A DNA stretch of 38,229 nt. It comes from an uncultured Eubacteriales bacterium. Lineage in GTDB: Bacteria; Bacillota; Clostridia; Christensenellales; Aristaeellaceae. The stretch lies in the NCBI GenBank assembly GCA_902774025.1, contig CACYGY010000024.1:1-38229 (forward strand), given 5' to 3'. The first letter of the stretch is position 1. The number at the start of each line of letters is the position of its first letter. The notes under the pieces were generated by a model. The model had not been told where the DNA came from. It ran no database searches and saw nothing but the letters and a program-made list of their open reading frames with translations. Position numbers and translations under genes: made by a program. This document shows positions 14,986-24,633 of this stretch, one piece after another.

Positions 14986-17460
14986 ATGCGCAGGGGAGTT
15001 TTCCTCCTGTTTCTGGTGGGATGTCTCTTTCTGACCTGTGCCCGGGCAGAGGACCGGGAAGCAACCATCATGGTTTATCTGTGCGGCAGCGATCTGGAGA
15101 GCGAGGAGGCAGAGGCCAGCGGTGACCTCCGGGAGATGATCCAGAGCGGTGTCGGCAGGACAGAAGGCGTGGATGTGATTGTGGCCACAGGCGGGTCCCG
15201 GCGTTGGAACGCCTATGGAATCGCTTCCTCAACGGTTCAGTATTACCGCCTGGGCGCAAGGGAACCGGAACTCCTGAAGGATACGGGACGGAACGACATG
15301 GGCAGGGCGGAGACCCTCAGCGCATTCCTCCGTTTCAGCCGGGAACAGTTTCCCGCCGAAAGGTATGTGCTGGTCCTGTGGGATCATGGCGGGGGCCCGG
15401 TCTTTGGGCTGTGCTATGACGAAAACTATTCCGATGACGAACTGACCATGCAGGAGCTTCGAACGGGACTGCAGAATGGCCTGGGCGGCGACCGTCTGGC
15501 GGTCATCGCCTATGATGCGTGCCTGATGAACAGCGTGGACATCTGCGCCCTGAACGCGGAATTTGCGGATTATCAGGTGGTCAGCCAGGAACTGGTCAGC
15601 GGAACCGGACTGAACTATGACGAATGGATCGGGGCGTGGTGCCGGAATCCGGCCATGTCTTCCCTGGATGTGGCCAGGGAGATTTCCAGGACCTATATCG
15701 CGGAAAACTCCACGGGACGCCGGGGGGACACCGCCACCATGTCCGTCATTGAAAGCTCCGCCATGGGGCTGGTCACGGAACGGCTGGAACAGTTCAGCGC
15801 CGCTCTGGAGCCGTACCTGGGGACGAATCTTCCGGCGGTGGTCCGTGCCCGTCAGAATCTGCTTTCCTTCGGCGAGTTTCTGGATTATGACGCCTCGGAT
15901 CTTGTGGATATACAGGATCTGTGCGACGGGCTGCGCTCCCTGATTCCGGAGGCCTGCGACGGACTGTCCTCAGCAGCGATGGCGGCGGTGGCCTACAACG
16001 TGACATCCCAGGACATATCCGCCTACGCTCACGGCCTGTCCCTTTTCCTGCCATACGCCACGGTCGGGTCGGATCAGTCTGCGATCCGGGCTCTGTACGG
16101 AAATCAGAATTCACGCTATGCGTCCCTGGTGATGTCCATGATGAAGGCGGTTCAGCAGGGTGGTTACAGCATGAACGCCTCCGCCTATTCCGCCAGCAAT
16201 TTCTACACGCAGGACAGTCAGGGGTGCTATGGAGAGTTTGCCTCCATCTGGGATGGCTGGTACGGAGACAGCTGTTCTTCCGCTGACCTGTACGACTATT
16301 GTGATGGGAATATCTGGAGCGGTCTGAGCGGTTCCTGCGGCGGGAGCATCTGGGATGACCTGAGCAGTGCCTGCGGCGGAAGCTTCTGGGACGATGCGTG
16401 CCAGGACAATGTCTGCAGCATCTGGGACGGATATGACGGCAACAACGGCTACTGGAGCGGCGGAAACATCTGGGGCGGTCTGAGCGGATCGGGAAGCGGC
16501 GGCGGATACACGGAATCCGGCACCAGTGTAAGCGCTGCTGATCCCCAGGGAGGCGGTATCTGGAGCAGCTCGAGCGGATCGGGAAGCGGCGGCGGATATA
16601 CGGAATCCGGCACCAGTGTGAGCGCCGCCGACACCCAGGGAGGCGGTATCTGGAGCGGCCTGAACGGCAGCGGGGACGGACTGCCGCAGCTGTCTGACGA
16701 AAATCAGCAGAATGCCCTGATCAATATCTGGGCGGGGCTTCTGAATCAGGGGAATAACTATTATACCCCCACGGATGTGAACAGTAATGTGCAGGAGGGA
16801 ATCAGTGATCCCGTGACGCCGCAGCAGGTGGTGGAAACGGCAGATGTCTATTTCAGCGCCTCCAGTTTGACCCGGCAGTCCGTTTATACCATCCAGCTGA
16901 CCAGGGAAGACCTGGATCACCTGGCCGCGGCCAGCGGTGTACTCATCCGCAGGAACGGGGAAGGCATGATCAACCTGGGAAATCTGGGCGTGACGGTGAT
17001 CGACTGGTCCACAGGTCTGATCTATTCCATGTTTGACGGTTCCTGGCCCATGCTTCAGGGTCAGATGGTCAGGGCAGAGGCACTGTACGGCGGAGAGGAC
17101 GGAAGCGTCCGCATTGTCATGCCTGCCCGGGTTAACGGGATTCGGATGTATGTCCTGGCCGTATCCTATTCTGACGGACATTGCGAAGTGCTGGGCGTGA
17201 CCCAGGGTTATGACGAAAACGGATACGCGATCCGCGGCTCCATGCCCCTGGAGCCGGGTATGGTCATTCAGCCTGTGTTTACATGCATTCATGAGGACGG
17301 AAGCGAAACGGAATCCCTGGGGGAAACCATTACGGTGGGAGACGACGGCCTGAATCTTGTCTGGGACAAGGTCACGGGAGGCAGCTACGAATACTGCTTC
17401 GGCCTGAAGGATCTTTCCGGCAAAGTCCATTACACGGATACCGTTCCTCTTCTCCTGTAA
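14986..17460 (+). CDS. Secreted clostripain-related cysteine peptidase (C11)
   Basis: The 824-residue product has a signal peptide (residues 1-21, ending CARA). The peptidase domain covers about 25-390. ATIMVYLCGSDLESE opens the caspase-like fold, VLVLWDHGGG gives the catalytic His134, and VIAYDACLMNSVD gives the catalytic Cys179. Family members cleave after basic residues and are often autoprocessed. After the domain comes a Gly/Ser/Trp-rich linker (about 405-565) with repeated IWxGL/IWDD words and two 30-residue tandem copies. A C-terminal beta-rich domain (~620-824) follows, which may bind cell wall or substrate. No sortase motif or transmembrane tail is visible. It is the second gene of a two-gene operon ended by the bidirectional terminator at 17461-17486. 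Confidence 0.88.
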   Translation: MRRGVFLLFLVGCLFLTCARAEDREATIMVYLCGSDLESEEAEASGDLREMIQSGVGRTEGVDVIVATGGSRRWNAYGIASSTVQYYRLGAREPELLKDTGRNDMGRAETLSAFLRFSREQFPAERYVLVLWDHGGGPVFGLCYDENYSDDELTMQELRTGLQNGLGGDRLAVIAYDACLMNSVDICALNAEFADYQVVSQELVSGTGLNYDEWIGAWCRNPAMSSLDVAREISRTYIAENSTGRRGDTATMSVIESSAMGLVTERLEQFSAALEPYLGTNLPAVVRARQNLLSFGEFLDYDASDLVDIQDLCDGLRSLIPEACDGLSSAAMAAVAYNVTSQDISAYAHGLSLFLPYATVGSDQSAIRALYGNQNSRYASLVMSMMKAVQQGGYSMNASAYSASNFYTQDSQGCYGEFASIWDGWYGDSCSSADLYDYCDGNIWSGLSGSCGGSIWDDLSSACGGSFWDDACQDNVCSIWDGYDGNNGYWSGGNIWGGLSGSGSGGGYTESGTSVSAADPQGGGIWSSSSGSGSGGGYTESGTSVSAADTQGGGIWSGLNGSGDGLPQLSDENQQNALINIWAGLLNQGNNYYTPTDVNSNVQEGISDPVTPQQVVETADVYFSASSLTRQSVYTIQLTREDLDHLAAASGVLIRRNGEGMINLGNLGVTVIDWSTGLIYSMFDGSWPMLQGQMVRAEALYGGEDGSVRIVMPARVNGIRMYVLAVSYSDGHCEVLGVTQGYDENGYAIRGSMPLEPGMVIQPVFTCIHEDGSETESLGETITVGDDGLNLVWDKVTGGSYEYCFGLKDLSGKVHYTDTVPLLL
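16482..16661 (+). repeat. Two tandem 90-bp copies in the peptidase linker
   Basis: The sequence starting GAGCGGATCGGGAAGCGG at 16482 recurs exactly 90 bases later at 16572. The two copies encode 30-residue units beginning SGSGSGGGYTESGTSVSAAD and differ at few positions. This points to a recent in-frame duplication. Confidence 0.85.
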
Positions 17461-17486
17461 AAAAAGACCGCCTGCGCGGTCTTTTT
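17461..17486. terminator. Bidirectional terminator between convergent genes
   Basis: AAAAAGACCGC-CTGC-GCGGTCTTTTT is symmetric. It has T runs on both strands and lies between the stop codons of the peptidase (17460) and the SH3 protein (17521). Confidence 0.85.
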
Positions 17487-17520
17487 CATGTCTTCGGATT
17501 GGCTTCTGCGGAGCGAATCT

Positions 17521-19413
17521 TTACTTGTGTCCGCTGGGGGAATTTTTCCAGGCGTACTCAATGGCACTCTGATGTCCGCTGTCCACCACTTTGGTGCCGC
17601 TGGTACGGCTGTTGGTGAAGTGGAGACAGACCTGGCCTTCCATATTGTTGTTCTTGATGGTGTCGCCTTCGCTTTCGTTGTGAGGAACGCCGTAGAGGGA
17701 GCAGGCAAAGGTTCTTCCGCCGACGGTGATCAGGCAGGGTCTGCGGGCATAGTGCTTGGAGGATGTGATCTGTTTGGCGCTGGAGACACCGTAAATCTTG
17801 CAGAGCTTGGCGGTATCGGCTGCCGTGAGGGGCTCAATATCCGCATGGCCGCCGCCTGACCAGCGATGGGCGGTCCAGACAATGCCGGTTTTCACATCAT
17901 AGACCTGGAAATTGGAACCCTTGGGAATCAGTTCCTGAATGCCCCCGTCATACCAGTCGATCTTTTCGGCGGGATAAAGGGTCATGCCGGATACCGTAAT
18001 GGCACCGGAGGATGTACCGGAAGAGGAAGACGCGGCGGCAGAGGCGGAGCCGTCCTGCTGCACTTCTTTCACACAGTCACTGCGCAGATACCCCGTGCCC
18101 ACGCTGGTGGAGCACAGATACCAGGTGTATTTGCCGGAAACGGTTTTCTTTGTGTAGGGGAGGATCTGGCCGGAATTAACCCGTCCAAGGACTTTGGAGC
18201 CCCCGGGCGTGGAACGGACATTGATGCCGCTTTTGATGGTTTTGATATAGCCCATGGCGGTGCCTGCCTGGGAAGATGGCGCGGCGGATGTGTCTGTCTG
18301 AGTACCCGTCTGAGTACCCGTCTGAGTACCCGCCTGAGTATCCGTCTGAGTTCCTGTCTGGGTACCCGTCTGGTCGGTGCTGCCGTCGGCATAGATGACA
18401 TCCACGCAGTCTCCACGGACATACAGTGTTCTGCGTTTGTAGACCACGGGGTACCAGGTGTACTTGCCGGACTTCACGGGATCCCCGTACACGGGCAGGG
18501 TTCCGCCCTGCTCCTCCCAGTCTGTCCAGACGGATCCCCCCGGCGACATGCGCAGATGCGCACTGGTGAGACGCAGGCGCACCGACGCGATGATGGAGGA
18601 GGAGGTGCCGGAAGAAACGGCGGCCTGGGTTCCGGAGTTTGTCTGGGTTTCAGGCGTCGTCTGACTGCCGCCGGACGTCTGGGTCTCAGCGGGTGTCTGA
18701 CTGCCTGTTCCGGAGGCCGTGGAAGTCTGACGCAGGGTACCATAGCTCAGAACCCGCAGGAAGGGACCCTGTACATAACCGGTCACGTTACCGTAGCGGA
18801 CCTGGTACCAGGGGTCCGGATCCGAGTCCAGGGGCACGCTGAGAAGCCGGACAATCTCTCCTTTGTCCAGTTTGAGCAGGGAGGTGGAAGCGGTGCTGGC
18901 TTCCGCCCGGACGTTCACACCCCCGTGGGCGATCTGGCCGGTGGCGGTGGTGGCATCAAACCCGGGCGCTGTGTAGGAGGAAGGAGATGAGCCGTAGGGA
19001 TCACCGGAGACGGCTGTGCCGGAAGAACCCTGAGGACCGTAGGACTCCGTTCCGGTCTGCGGCACGGCGTTGGAACTGAAGGCGCCGGCCTCATTTTCCG
19101 TCAGGGGCCGGAAAAAATTACCATGTACATATCCCGCGTAAACGTTGCCTGAACCGACGCTGTTGGGATTGGTGGTTTCCACCCGGTACCAGGTGATTCC
19201 CTCCATCTCCAGGGTACCTGTGAAGGTACAGACATAGTCCTTGGGCAGTTTGAACCAGGTTTCCGCGCTGGTGGAAGCCTCCTTGCGGAATCTCACCTTG
19301 TCTGAGGTCGTGATGCCATATTGCGACTCTGCCAGGGCAGAGGAGAACAGTCCAGCCAGGATCAGAAGAATGAACCCCGCATGGAACGCATGCTTTCGGA
19401 TTCGGTGCAGCAT
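17521..19413 (-). CDS. Secreted protein with four SH3-like domains and a C-terminal domain of unknown function
   Basis: The 630-residue product has a signal peptide (FILLILAGLFSSALA, cleavage near residue 29). Bacterial SH3 (SH3b) repeats sit at about 31-105 (KVRFRKEAST), 160-225 (GVNVRAEAST), 275-345 (AHLRMSPGGS) and 385-450 (GINVRSTPGGS). They are separated by Ser/Thr/Gln-rich linkers, one a (TQTG)n run. Residues ~470-630 form another domain: TAHRWSGGGHADIEPL, HYARRPCLITVGG and VCLHFTNSRTSG, with several His and Cys but no catalytic set I can name. It resembles the C-terminal domain of other clostridial SH3 proteins. The likely role is wall binding. The ribosome binding site is AAAGGAG; the minus-strand promoter at 19483-19455 is good. 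It is convergent with the clostripain-like gene. Confidence 0.8.
   Translation of the reverse strand: MLHRIRKHAFHAGFILLILAGLFSSALAESQYGITTSDKVRFRKEASTSAETWFKLPKDYVCTFTGTLEMEGITWYRVETTNPNSVGSGNVYAGYVHGNFFRPLTENEAGAFSSNAVPQTGTESYGPQGSSGTAVSGDPYGSSPSSYTAPGFDATTATGQIAHGGVNVRAEASTASTSLLKLDKGEIVRLLSVPLDSDPDPWYQVRYGNVTGYVQGPFLRVLSYGTLRQTSTASGTGSQTPAETQTSGGSQTTPETQTNSGTQAAVSSGTSSSIIASVRLRLTSAHLRMSPGGSVWTDWEEQGGTLPVYGDPVKSGKYTWYPVVYKRRTLYVRGDCVDVIYADGSTDQTGTQTGTQTDTQAGTQTGTQTGTQTDTSAAPSSQAGTAMGYIKTIKSGINVRSTPGGSKVLGRVNSGQILPYTKKTVSGKYTWYLCSTSVGTGYLRSDCVKEVQQDGSASAAASSSSGTSSGAITVSGMTLYPAEKIDWYDGGIQELIPKGSNFQVYDVKTGIVWTAHRWSGGGHADIEPLTAADTAKLCKIYGVSSAKQITSSKHYARRPCLITVGGRTFACSLYGVPHNESEGDTIKNNNMEGQVCLHFTNSRTSGTKVVDSGHQSAIEYAWKNSPSGHK
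18301..18372 (-). repeat. 12-bp minisatellite, six units, in the SH3 protein
   Basis: Six consecutive units of AGTACCCGTCTG with a few substitutions encode Thr-Gln-Thr-Gly/Asp repeats on the minus strand. The unit length keeps the reading frame, so copy number can vary without breaking the protein. Confidence 0.85.
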
Positions 19414-19454
19414 CTTTTCACTCCTTTCTGTTCAGTCAATCGGGAGGCATGAGG

Positions 19455-19483
19455 AGTATAAGGCTTTCAAAAAGGGATGTGAA
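19455..19483 (-). promoter_or_regulatory. Promoter for the SH3 protein gene
   Basis: On the minus strand, TTCACA (19483-19478), a 17-base spacer and TATACT (19460-19455) lie about 40 bases before the start codon. Confidence 0.65.
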
Positions 19484-19530
19484 GCCGGAAAAGCGGCCTG
19501 AAATGTAACAATTCTGACAGGGGAGCAGTG

Positions 19531-19573
19531 AAAAAGCCCGGCCGTGTATGAATAGTTTCAACACGTCCGGGCT
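19531..19573 (-). terminator. Terminator of the ABC/maturase/hydrolase operon
   Basis: On the minus strand, AGCCCGGACGTGT pairs with ACACGGCCGGGCT with one mismatch, followed by TTTT. It lies 41 bases after the ABC transporter stop codon. Confidence 0.75.
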
Positions 19574-19614
19574 GCAGGGCGAGCAAATGTCCCCATTTTC
19601 GCCCGTTCCGGGGC

Positions 19615-22329
19615 TTATTCGGTGCGCAGGGCCGTAACGGGGTCTTTCCGGGCTGCTTTCCGGGAGGGAATCAGGCCGCCGATGCAGGTGAGCACCACGC
19701 TGAGGATGATGAGGATCGCGCCGTGAAGCGGCGCAAGATACGCGTTGATTTTCGCCGAGTCCGCCAGGTGATGGATAATGGCATTGATGGGGAACAGGAA
19801 GGCCAGGGTTATGCCCACACCGAAGATCCCGGCAAGCAGGCCCACAATGAAGGTTTCCGCGTTGAACACCTGGGAAATATTCCGGCGGGAAGCGCCGATG
19901 GCTCTGAGAATGCCGATCTCCTTGGTGCGCTCCAGCACACTGATATAGGTAATGATGCCGATCATGATGGAGGAGACGACGAGGGACACGGCTACAAAGG
20001 CGATGAGCACATAGGAGATGACATTGACAATGGTGGTGACGCTGCTCATCAGCAGGCCCACATAATCCGTATAGGTGATTTTGTCACTCTCGGGGACCGA
20101 TGCGTTGTATTCGTCAATGGCGTGGGACAGGGCGTCCTTGTCCTCAAAGCTGTCCGCGTACAGTTCAATGGAGGAAGGCGCGTCCTGGGAAATGACCCCG
20201 AAGGCCGTCATGTTTTCCATATAGGAGCCCCCGGACAGGAACCGGTCATACAGGGCCAGAAGGGTGGGATCCTCCGGGTCTGTCAGGCTGGAGAGATACC
20301 TGTCCACCATGGAGGACATGATGGATTCCCCGGCGGTGACAAACATGGACAGGGTGCCGGAAACGCCGGGCATGGTTTCGGCATACTCCCTGAAAAGATC
20401 CGCCTTGTCGGATTCCGTCATGGATTCCAGATAAGTCCGGGCGGCGGCGGCCTTTTCCGCGTTGTCCGAGACGGTGAAGGGTACATGGGTCAGAACGTTG
20501 ATCCCGGGGTCTGCGGCCTGAGCCATGGCCACGGGACTGGACGCAGCGTAGTCAATGAGGTACTGGGTGAGGGCGCGGGTATAGCCCACCACACCGCCGG
20601 TGGTGGAGAGAACGGAACCGGAGGCGGGACAGATAATACCGCTGATCCGCAGAGGCATGGCTGTTTTCTCCAGATCCAGAACCTGGCTGGGATCCCCGGA
20701 AATACGGGCATAGGTGCCGTTTTCCTGAAGCTGGTAGAGATCACAGGCGGGAAGGAGATAGAAGGTCTGGGCGCAGGCCTCCTCATAGCTCCAGCTGTGC
20801 TCCTGCACATCAAAGGGCGTGGCGCTCTGCATGGCCCGGATCAGGTTCTGGTATTCCCTCTGGGGCAGGAAGCCCAGGGAATACAGTAGCAGCGCATTGA
20901 TCTCGTGGCGCCGGGTGAGAATCAGGACCACCTCGTCATGGGAGGAAGGCCAGGTGCCGTAGAGCAGGTCATAGTTGTCCGTGACGGCGGAACTTACCAG
21001 ACTGCTGCCCCGTCCGGGAAGAAGCTCCTCAAAGTAGGCGTGGGTCTGGGACTGGCCGGACATGGAGCGCATCAGGTCCATCATGCCCGAGGAAGAGGTG
21101 GAGGAGGCAAGGGCGGCCATGCTGTCGGTGTTGATCCATACATTCTCAGGATCCCGGGCATAGACGCTGAAGGGCACCTCATAGCCGTATACGGCGCCGT
21201 TCTCTCCCAGATGGGCCTGGATGCCGCTGGCGGGGTCCTCCAGATATTTTTTGAAAGCGGTGAGATTGTTGGTGTGGATGCTGGAGGTCATGGCCGATGC
21301 GCTCCGGAGCGGACGGATGTTGGCATAGACCCCGTCCATGGGATGGGAAAGACCGTCATTCTCCTCATCCACCTGCAGAAGGGCATTCAGGTCCATGGCC
21401 CGGGCCTGCAGGGAGATGGGATAGGCCGTCATGGTGGTTTTCTGAATGTCACCGATGTAGTTGTTGACACCGGTGGACAGGGCCAGGATCAGGGCGATGC
21501 CGATGATACCGATGGATCCCGCAAAGGCGGTGAGAATGGTCCGGGCTTTCTTGGTGCGCAGGTTATTAAAGGACAGGGACAGGGCGGTGCGGAAGGACAT
21601 GCTGGAACGGCCCATGTTCCGTGAATCCGTTTTCTGCGTGTCCTTTTCAGGCTCAAAGGGATTTGTGTCCCCTGTGATGCGCCCGTCCCGGAGGGATACG
21701 ATCCGGGTGGCGTAATCCCTGGCCAGGTCCGGATTGTGGGTGACCATGAGAACCAGGCGGTCCCTGGCCACCTGACGGAGCAGTTCCATGATCTGCAGAC
21801 TGGTGTCGCTGTCCAGGGCGCCGGTGGGCTCATCGGCCAGAAGAATATCCGGGTTGTTCACCAGCGCGCGGGCAATGGCCACCCTCTGCATCTGTCCGCC
21901 GGAGAGCTGATTGGGCCGCTTGTGCATCTGATCTTTCAGGCCCACCGACGCCAGAGCTTCCTCTGCCCTTCGTCTCCGCTCCCCCCGGGGAATTCCGGAT
22001 ATGGTCAGGGCCAGTTCCACATTGGAAAGCACGGACTGGTGGGGGATCAGGTTGTAGCTCTGGAAAACGAACCCGATGGTGTGATTCCGGTAGGAATCCC
22101 AGTCCTTGTCGGAATACTGGCGGGTGGAGGTATGGTTGATGATCAGATCACCCTGGTCATACCGGTCCAGTCCCCCGATGATATTCAGCAGTGTGGTCTT
22201 TCCGGACCCGCTCGGGCCCAGGATCGCCACAAACTCACTGTCCCGGAGATTCAGGGACACATGGTCCAGGGCCGTCTGGGTCAGGGAGCCCGTGATATAC
22301 TGCTTTGAAATGTCCCGAAGCTGAAGCAT
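19615..22329 (-). CDS. MacB/FtsX-type ABC transporter, ATPase fused to permease
   Basis: This 904-residue fusion has an N-terminal ATPase domain (1-225) with Walker [10 protein letters not shown] (~38-46), signature [10 protein letters not shown], Walker [12 protein letters not shown] and switch MVTHNPD. A first transmembrane helix (~265-285, [15 protein letters not shown]) follows. Then comes a large extracytoplasmic domain of about 450 residues, then three helices ([17 protein letters not shown]...) with [19 protein letters not shown], the FtsX/MacB coupling motif. It ends with [20 protein letters not shown]. Such transporters do not import nutrients; they act in lipoprotein release, peptide or antibiotic resistance, or wall-hydrolase control. 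AAAGGGTGAT precedes the ATG at 22329. It is the last gene of a minus-strand cluster, 28 bases after the radical-SAM gene. Confidence 0.88.
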   Translation of the reverse strand: MLQLRDISKQYITGSLTQTALDHVSLNLRDSEFVAILGPSGSGKTTLLNIIGGLDRYDQGDLIINHTSTRQYSDKDWDSYRNHTIGFVFQSYNLIPHQSVLSNVELALTISGIPRGERRRRAEEALASVGLKDQMHKRPNQLSGGQMQRVAIARALVNNPDILLADEPTGALDSDTSLQIMELLRQVARDRLVLMVTHNPDLARDYATRIVSLRDGRITGDTNPFEPEKDTQKTDSRNMGRSSMSFRTALSLSFNNLRTKKARTILTAFAGSIGIIGIALILALSTGVNNYIGDIQKTTMTAYPISLQARAMDLNALLQVDEENDGLSHPMDGVYANIRPLRSASAMTSSIHTNNLTAFKKYLEDPASGIQAHLGENGAVYGYEVPFSVYARDPENVWINTDSMAALASSTSSSGMMDLMRSMSGQSQTHAYFEELLPGRGSSLVSSAVTDNYDLLYGTWPSSHDEVVLILTRRHEINALLLYSLGFLPQREYQNLIRAMQSATPFDVQEHSWSYEEACAQTFYLLPACDLYQLQENGTYARISGDPSQVLDLEKTAMPLRISGIICPASGSVLSTTGGVVGYTRALTQYLIDYAASSPVAMAQAADPGINVLTHVPFTVSDNAEKAAAARTYLESMTESDKADLFREYAETMPGVSGTLSMFVTAGESIMSSMVDRYLSSLTDPEDPTLLALYDRFLSGGSYMENMTAFGVISQDAPSSIELYADSFEDKDALSHAIDEYNASVPESDKITYTDYVGLLMSSVTTIVNVISYVLIAFVAVSLVVSSIMIGIITYISVLERTKEIGILRAIGASRRNISQVFNAETFIVGLLAGIFGVGITLAFLFPINAIIHHLADSAKINAYLAPLHGAILIILSVVLTCIGGLIPSRKAARKDPVTALRTE

Positions 22330-22357
22330 GATGGATCACCCTTTCACCCGCTGCATG

Positions 22358-23584
22358 TCATGGACAGTATTTCATGCAGCAGGTTTTGTATTTCCGCCCG
22401 CTGCCACAGGGACAGGGGTCATTCCGCCCCTGAGCACTGTTTGTTTTCCTTTCCTGATCGGTCAGGCGCCTCATGATTTCCGACCTGGGCACATGCAGGG
22501 CGGAAAGGCGCATGGCATCGGAAAGATGGGGCAGAGCATAGGCAAAAAAGGAACGAAGTCCGTCGCAGAGCCAGGGATCCCGGTTGTCAAGCCGGTCCTT
22601 GGGGCACAGTCCGTGACAGAACCGGACCCAGGGGCAGGAGGAACAGGTTTCGGAAAGAGCCTGCTTGCATGCCCCGAAGGATTCCAGCATTCCGCTCCGG
22701 ATCAGAACGGAAAGGGGCGTTTCGGAAATGGAGCCCATGCGGTGGGAGGGGCGGACATAATGATCACAGGAAAAGACGCTGCCGTCGGCCTCAATGACCG
22801 GCACCTGGCCGCAGGTTTCCCGCATCCAGCACAGACCGGCTTCCCCGCCGCTGAGCACTCTGGCGCATTCGCTGAAAAACTGGATTTCCGTCCGCTCAAG
22901 ATCATGGAAGAACCACCGGGAGAACACTTCCTTCAGGAAACGGCCGTAGCCTTCCGGAGTTACGGAATCCGGCGTCACCTGTCCCTGTTCATCCCTGCGG
23001 ACAATGGGAATGAACTGAATCCATCCCGTGTTCAGATCCCGGAGCTCCTCATAGACCTGCCGGGCGTATTCCGTGGTTTCCCGGTGCACCGTGCACAGAA
23101 GATCCGGCTGCAGGCCGTGGCGCCGGAGGCTTTCCAGGCCGGAGAGCACTCTTTCCCAGGTAGGCTCCCCCTCCCGTGTCCTGCGGAATCGGTCGTGGAG
23201 AAGCGCGGTTCCGTCCAGGCTCAGGCCCACACTGAAGGACTCCCGCATGAGAAAATCCGCCCATGCGTCATCCAGAAGCAGGCCGTTGGTCTGAAGACTG
23301 TTCCAGAATTTACGGTCCGGGGCGAGGCGTTTCTGCGTCTCCACCACCTCTTGAAAGAAGGAAAGTCCCGCCAGGGTAGGCTCGCCGCCGTGCCAGACCA
23401 TGGAGATTTCAGGCTCTTCCGTGGCTTCGCAGGCCTGAAGGATCAGGGCGGACAGGACATCGGTGGACATGACAGGGGCGGGACGGGAGCCGGGGGAAGA
23501 CAGATAATAGCAGTAGGAACAGGCCATGTTGCAGGCATTGCCCACTGGCTTGACCATGAGCACCAGGCCCCGGTTTTCCGTCAT
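22358..23584 (-). CDS. Radical-SAM SPASM protein, anaerobic sulfatase-maturase-like, with SEC-C tail
   Basis: The 408-residue protein has the radical-SAM cluster motif CNMACSYCYY (Cys18, 22, 25), VWHGGEPTL, QTNGLLLDDAW and GLSLDG, as in anaerobic sulfatase maturases that turn Cys or Ser to formylglycine. A SPASM domain (~240-350: CWMRETCGQVPVIEADGSVFSCDHY, then CSSCPWVRFCHGLCPKD) supplies Cys ligands for auxiliary clusters. The last ~25 residues are a SEC-C zinc motif, NDPCPCGSGRKYKTCC. The likely substrate in this window is the Cys51-type sulfatase at 11605-13110, but this is inference. The start at 23584 overlaps the stop of the upstream hydrolase (ATGA), with GGAGG inside that gene, so translation is coupled. 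Confidence 0.87.
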   Translation of the reverse strand: MTENRGLVLMVKPVGNACNMACSYCYYLSSPGSRPAPVMSTDVLSALILQACEATEEPEISMVWHGGEPTLAGLSFFQEVVETQKRLAPDRKFWNSLQTNGLLLDDAWADFLMRESFSVGLSLDGTALLHDRFRRTREGEPTWERVLSGLESLRRHGLQPDLLCTVHRETTEYARQVYEELRDLNTGWIQFIPIVRRDEQGQVTPDSVTPEGYGRFLKEVFSRWFFHDLERTEIQFFSECARVLSGGEAGLCWMRETCGQVPVIEADGSVFSCDHYVRPSHRMGSISETPLSVLIRSGMLESFGACKQALSETCSSCPWVRFCHGLCPKDRLDNRDPWLCDGLRSFFAYALPHLSDAMRLSALHVPRSEIMRRLTDQERKTNSAQGRNDPCPCGSGRKYKTCCMKYCP

Positions 23585-24360
23585 GCCCTTTCTCCTCCCC
23601 GGAGATGCCGCTCCAGGAAGGCCAGCGTCACTTCCCAGGACGCCATGGCCTGCTCCGGCCGGTACATGGGTCTGTCATAGTACCATATGCCATGGCCGGC
23701 TCCGTCGTAGCGGTGGAATTCATAGTCCTTTCCCAGCTCTTTCAGCCGGTTTTCCAGGGTGTCCACATCCGCGGGTGAGGGACTTCTGTCCTCATTACCG
23801 AAAATACCCAGAAGAGGGATGGACAGGTTTTCCGCCAGATCCATGGGCGCTACGGGCCGCGCGGGAGAGAGCTGATCCGCCGTGGCGGTCACGCCGCCGC
23901 CCCAGCAGTCCACCGCGGCGTCCAGGCCTTCCACCGTGCAGGCAGCCAGGAAGGCGTGGCGGCCGCCGGAGCACATGCCGATCACGCCGGACCGTCCGCT
24001 GGAGCGGGGCTGGGAACGGAGGAAATCCAGGCATCCCCGGACGTCGCCCATGACGCTGTCATCCCTGACCATGCCGGCGTCCATGGCGCGCCTGGCCACC
24101 TCGGGAGGCGTGCCGAAGCCGAAGTCCTGGTAAATATCGGGGCAGATGACGTCAAAGCCGTGACGGGCGAAACGGCAGCTGGTTTCCCTGAGCCATTCGT
24201 CCCAGCCCGGCATATGGGGGATGAGGATCAGTCCGGGGTGCGGTCCGGGATCCATGGAACGGGCATAGTAGGCGTGCACCGGTCTGGCATCGTGCCCCGT
24301 GACGGAAATGGTTTCGGCGATCAGGCCGGCGTAATCCCGGGTCTGAAACTGATTCCACAT
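23581..24360 (-). CDS. Dienelactone-hydrolase-family alpha/beta hydrolase
   Basis: The 259-residue cytoplasmic enzyme has the family triad. Nucleophile Cys lies in GVIGMCSGGRHAF (~125-137), Asp in FGNEDRSPSPAD (~195), and His in YDGAGHGIWYYDRP (~225). The family hydrolyses dienelactones and related esters, but most members outside aromatic-degradation clusters have unknown substrates. No other aromatic catabolism gene is near. GGAGG lies eight bases before the ATG. It is the first gene of the minus-strand cluster with the radical-SAM protein and the MacB-like transporter, from the promoter at 24441-24413. The usual fold motif GLILIPHMPGWDEWLRE is present near residues 43-59. Confidence 0.87.
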   Translation of the reverse strand: MWNQFQTRDYAGLIAETISVTGHDARPVHAYYARSMDPGPHPGLILIPHMPGWDEWLRETSCRFARHGFDVICPDIYQDFGFGTPPEVARRAMDAGMVRDDSVMGDVRGCLDFLRSQPRSSGRSGVIGMCSGGRHAFLAACTVEGLDAAVDCWGGGVTATADQLSPARPVAPMDLAENLSIPLLGIFGNEDRSPSPADVDTLENRLKELGKDYEFHRYDGAGHGIWYYDRPMYRPEQAMASWEVTLAFLERHLRGGERA

Positions 24361-24412
24361 AAGGAGAGCCTCCTCTGCTTCTTAGATTCCGGATCCATCC
24401 GGGCAGGGCACC

Positions 24413-24441
24413 ATCATACCATGATGTACGGAAGGGAACAA
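24413..24441 (-). promoter_or_regulatory. Extended -10 promoter for the minus-strand cluster
   Basis: On the minus strand, TGGTATGAT (extended -10) has TTGTTC 17 bases upstream. It is 53 bases before the hydrolase ATG. Confidence 0.55.
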
Positions 24442-24449
24442 CACCTGTA

Positions 24450-24478
24450 TTGCCGTAAAAAAACGGCGGTGCTACAAT
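24450..24478 (+). promoter_or_regulatory. Promoter for the plus-strand phosphoesterase cluster
   Basis: TTGCCG (24450-24455), a 17-base spacer and TACAAT (24473-24478) lie divergent from and next to the hydrolase promoter. Confidence 0.6.
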
Positions 24479-24633
24479 CTGCGGGAGAAGGAGAAAGTGC
24501 CGGGAAAAAGATGGGAAGAGCCCCGGGGAACGGGAAGGACGCAGGCCCGGGAGGGATGCAGACGGCTCCTTTCACGGCGGGGACGGCTGGAAAGATGTGA
24601 AATCAGCATCTCTGAAGGACAGGGCGGAAAAGC

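Noticed and set aside
18301..18372. Possible CRISPR-like array
   Set aside because: The units are 12 bases, directly adjacent and in the frame of a protein gene; there are no spacers.
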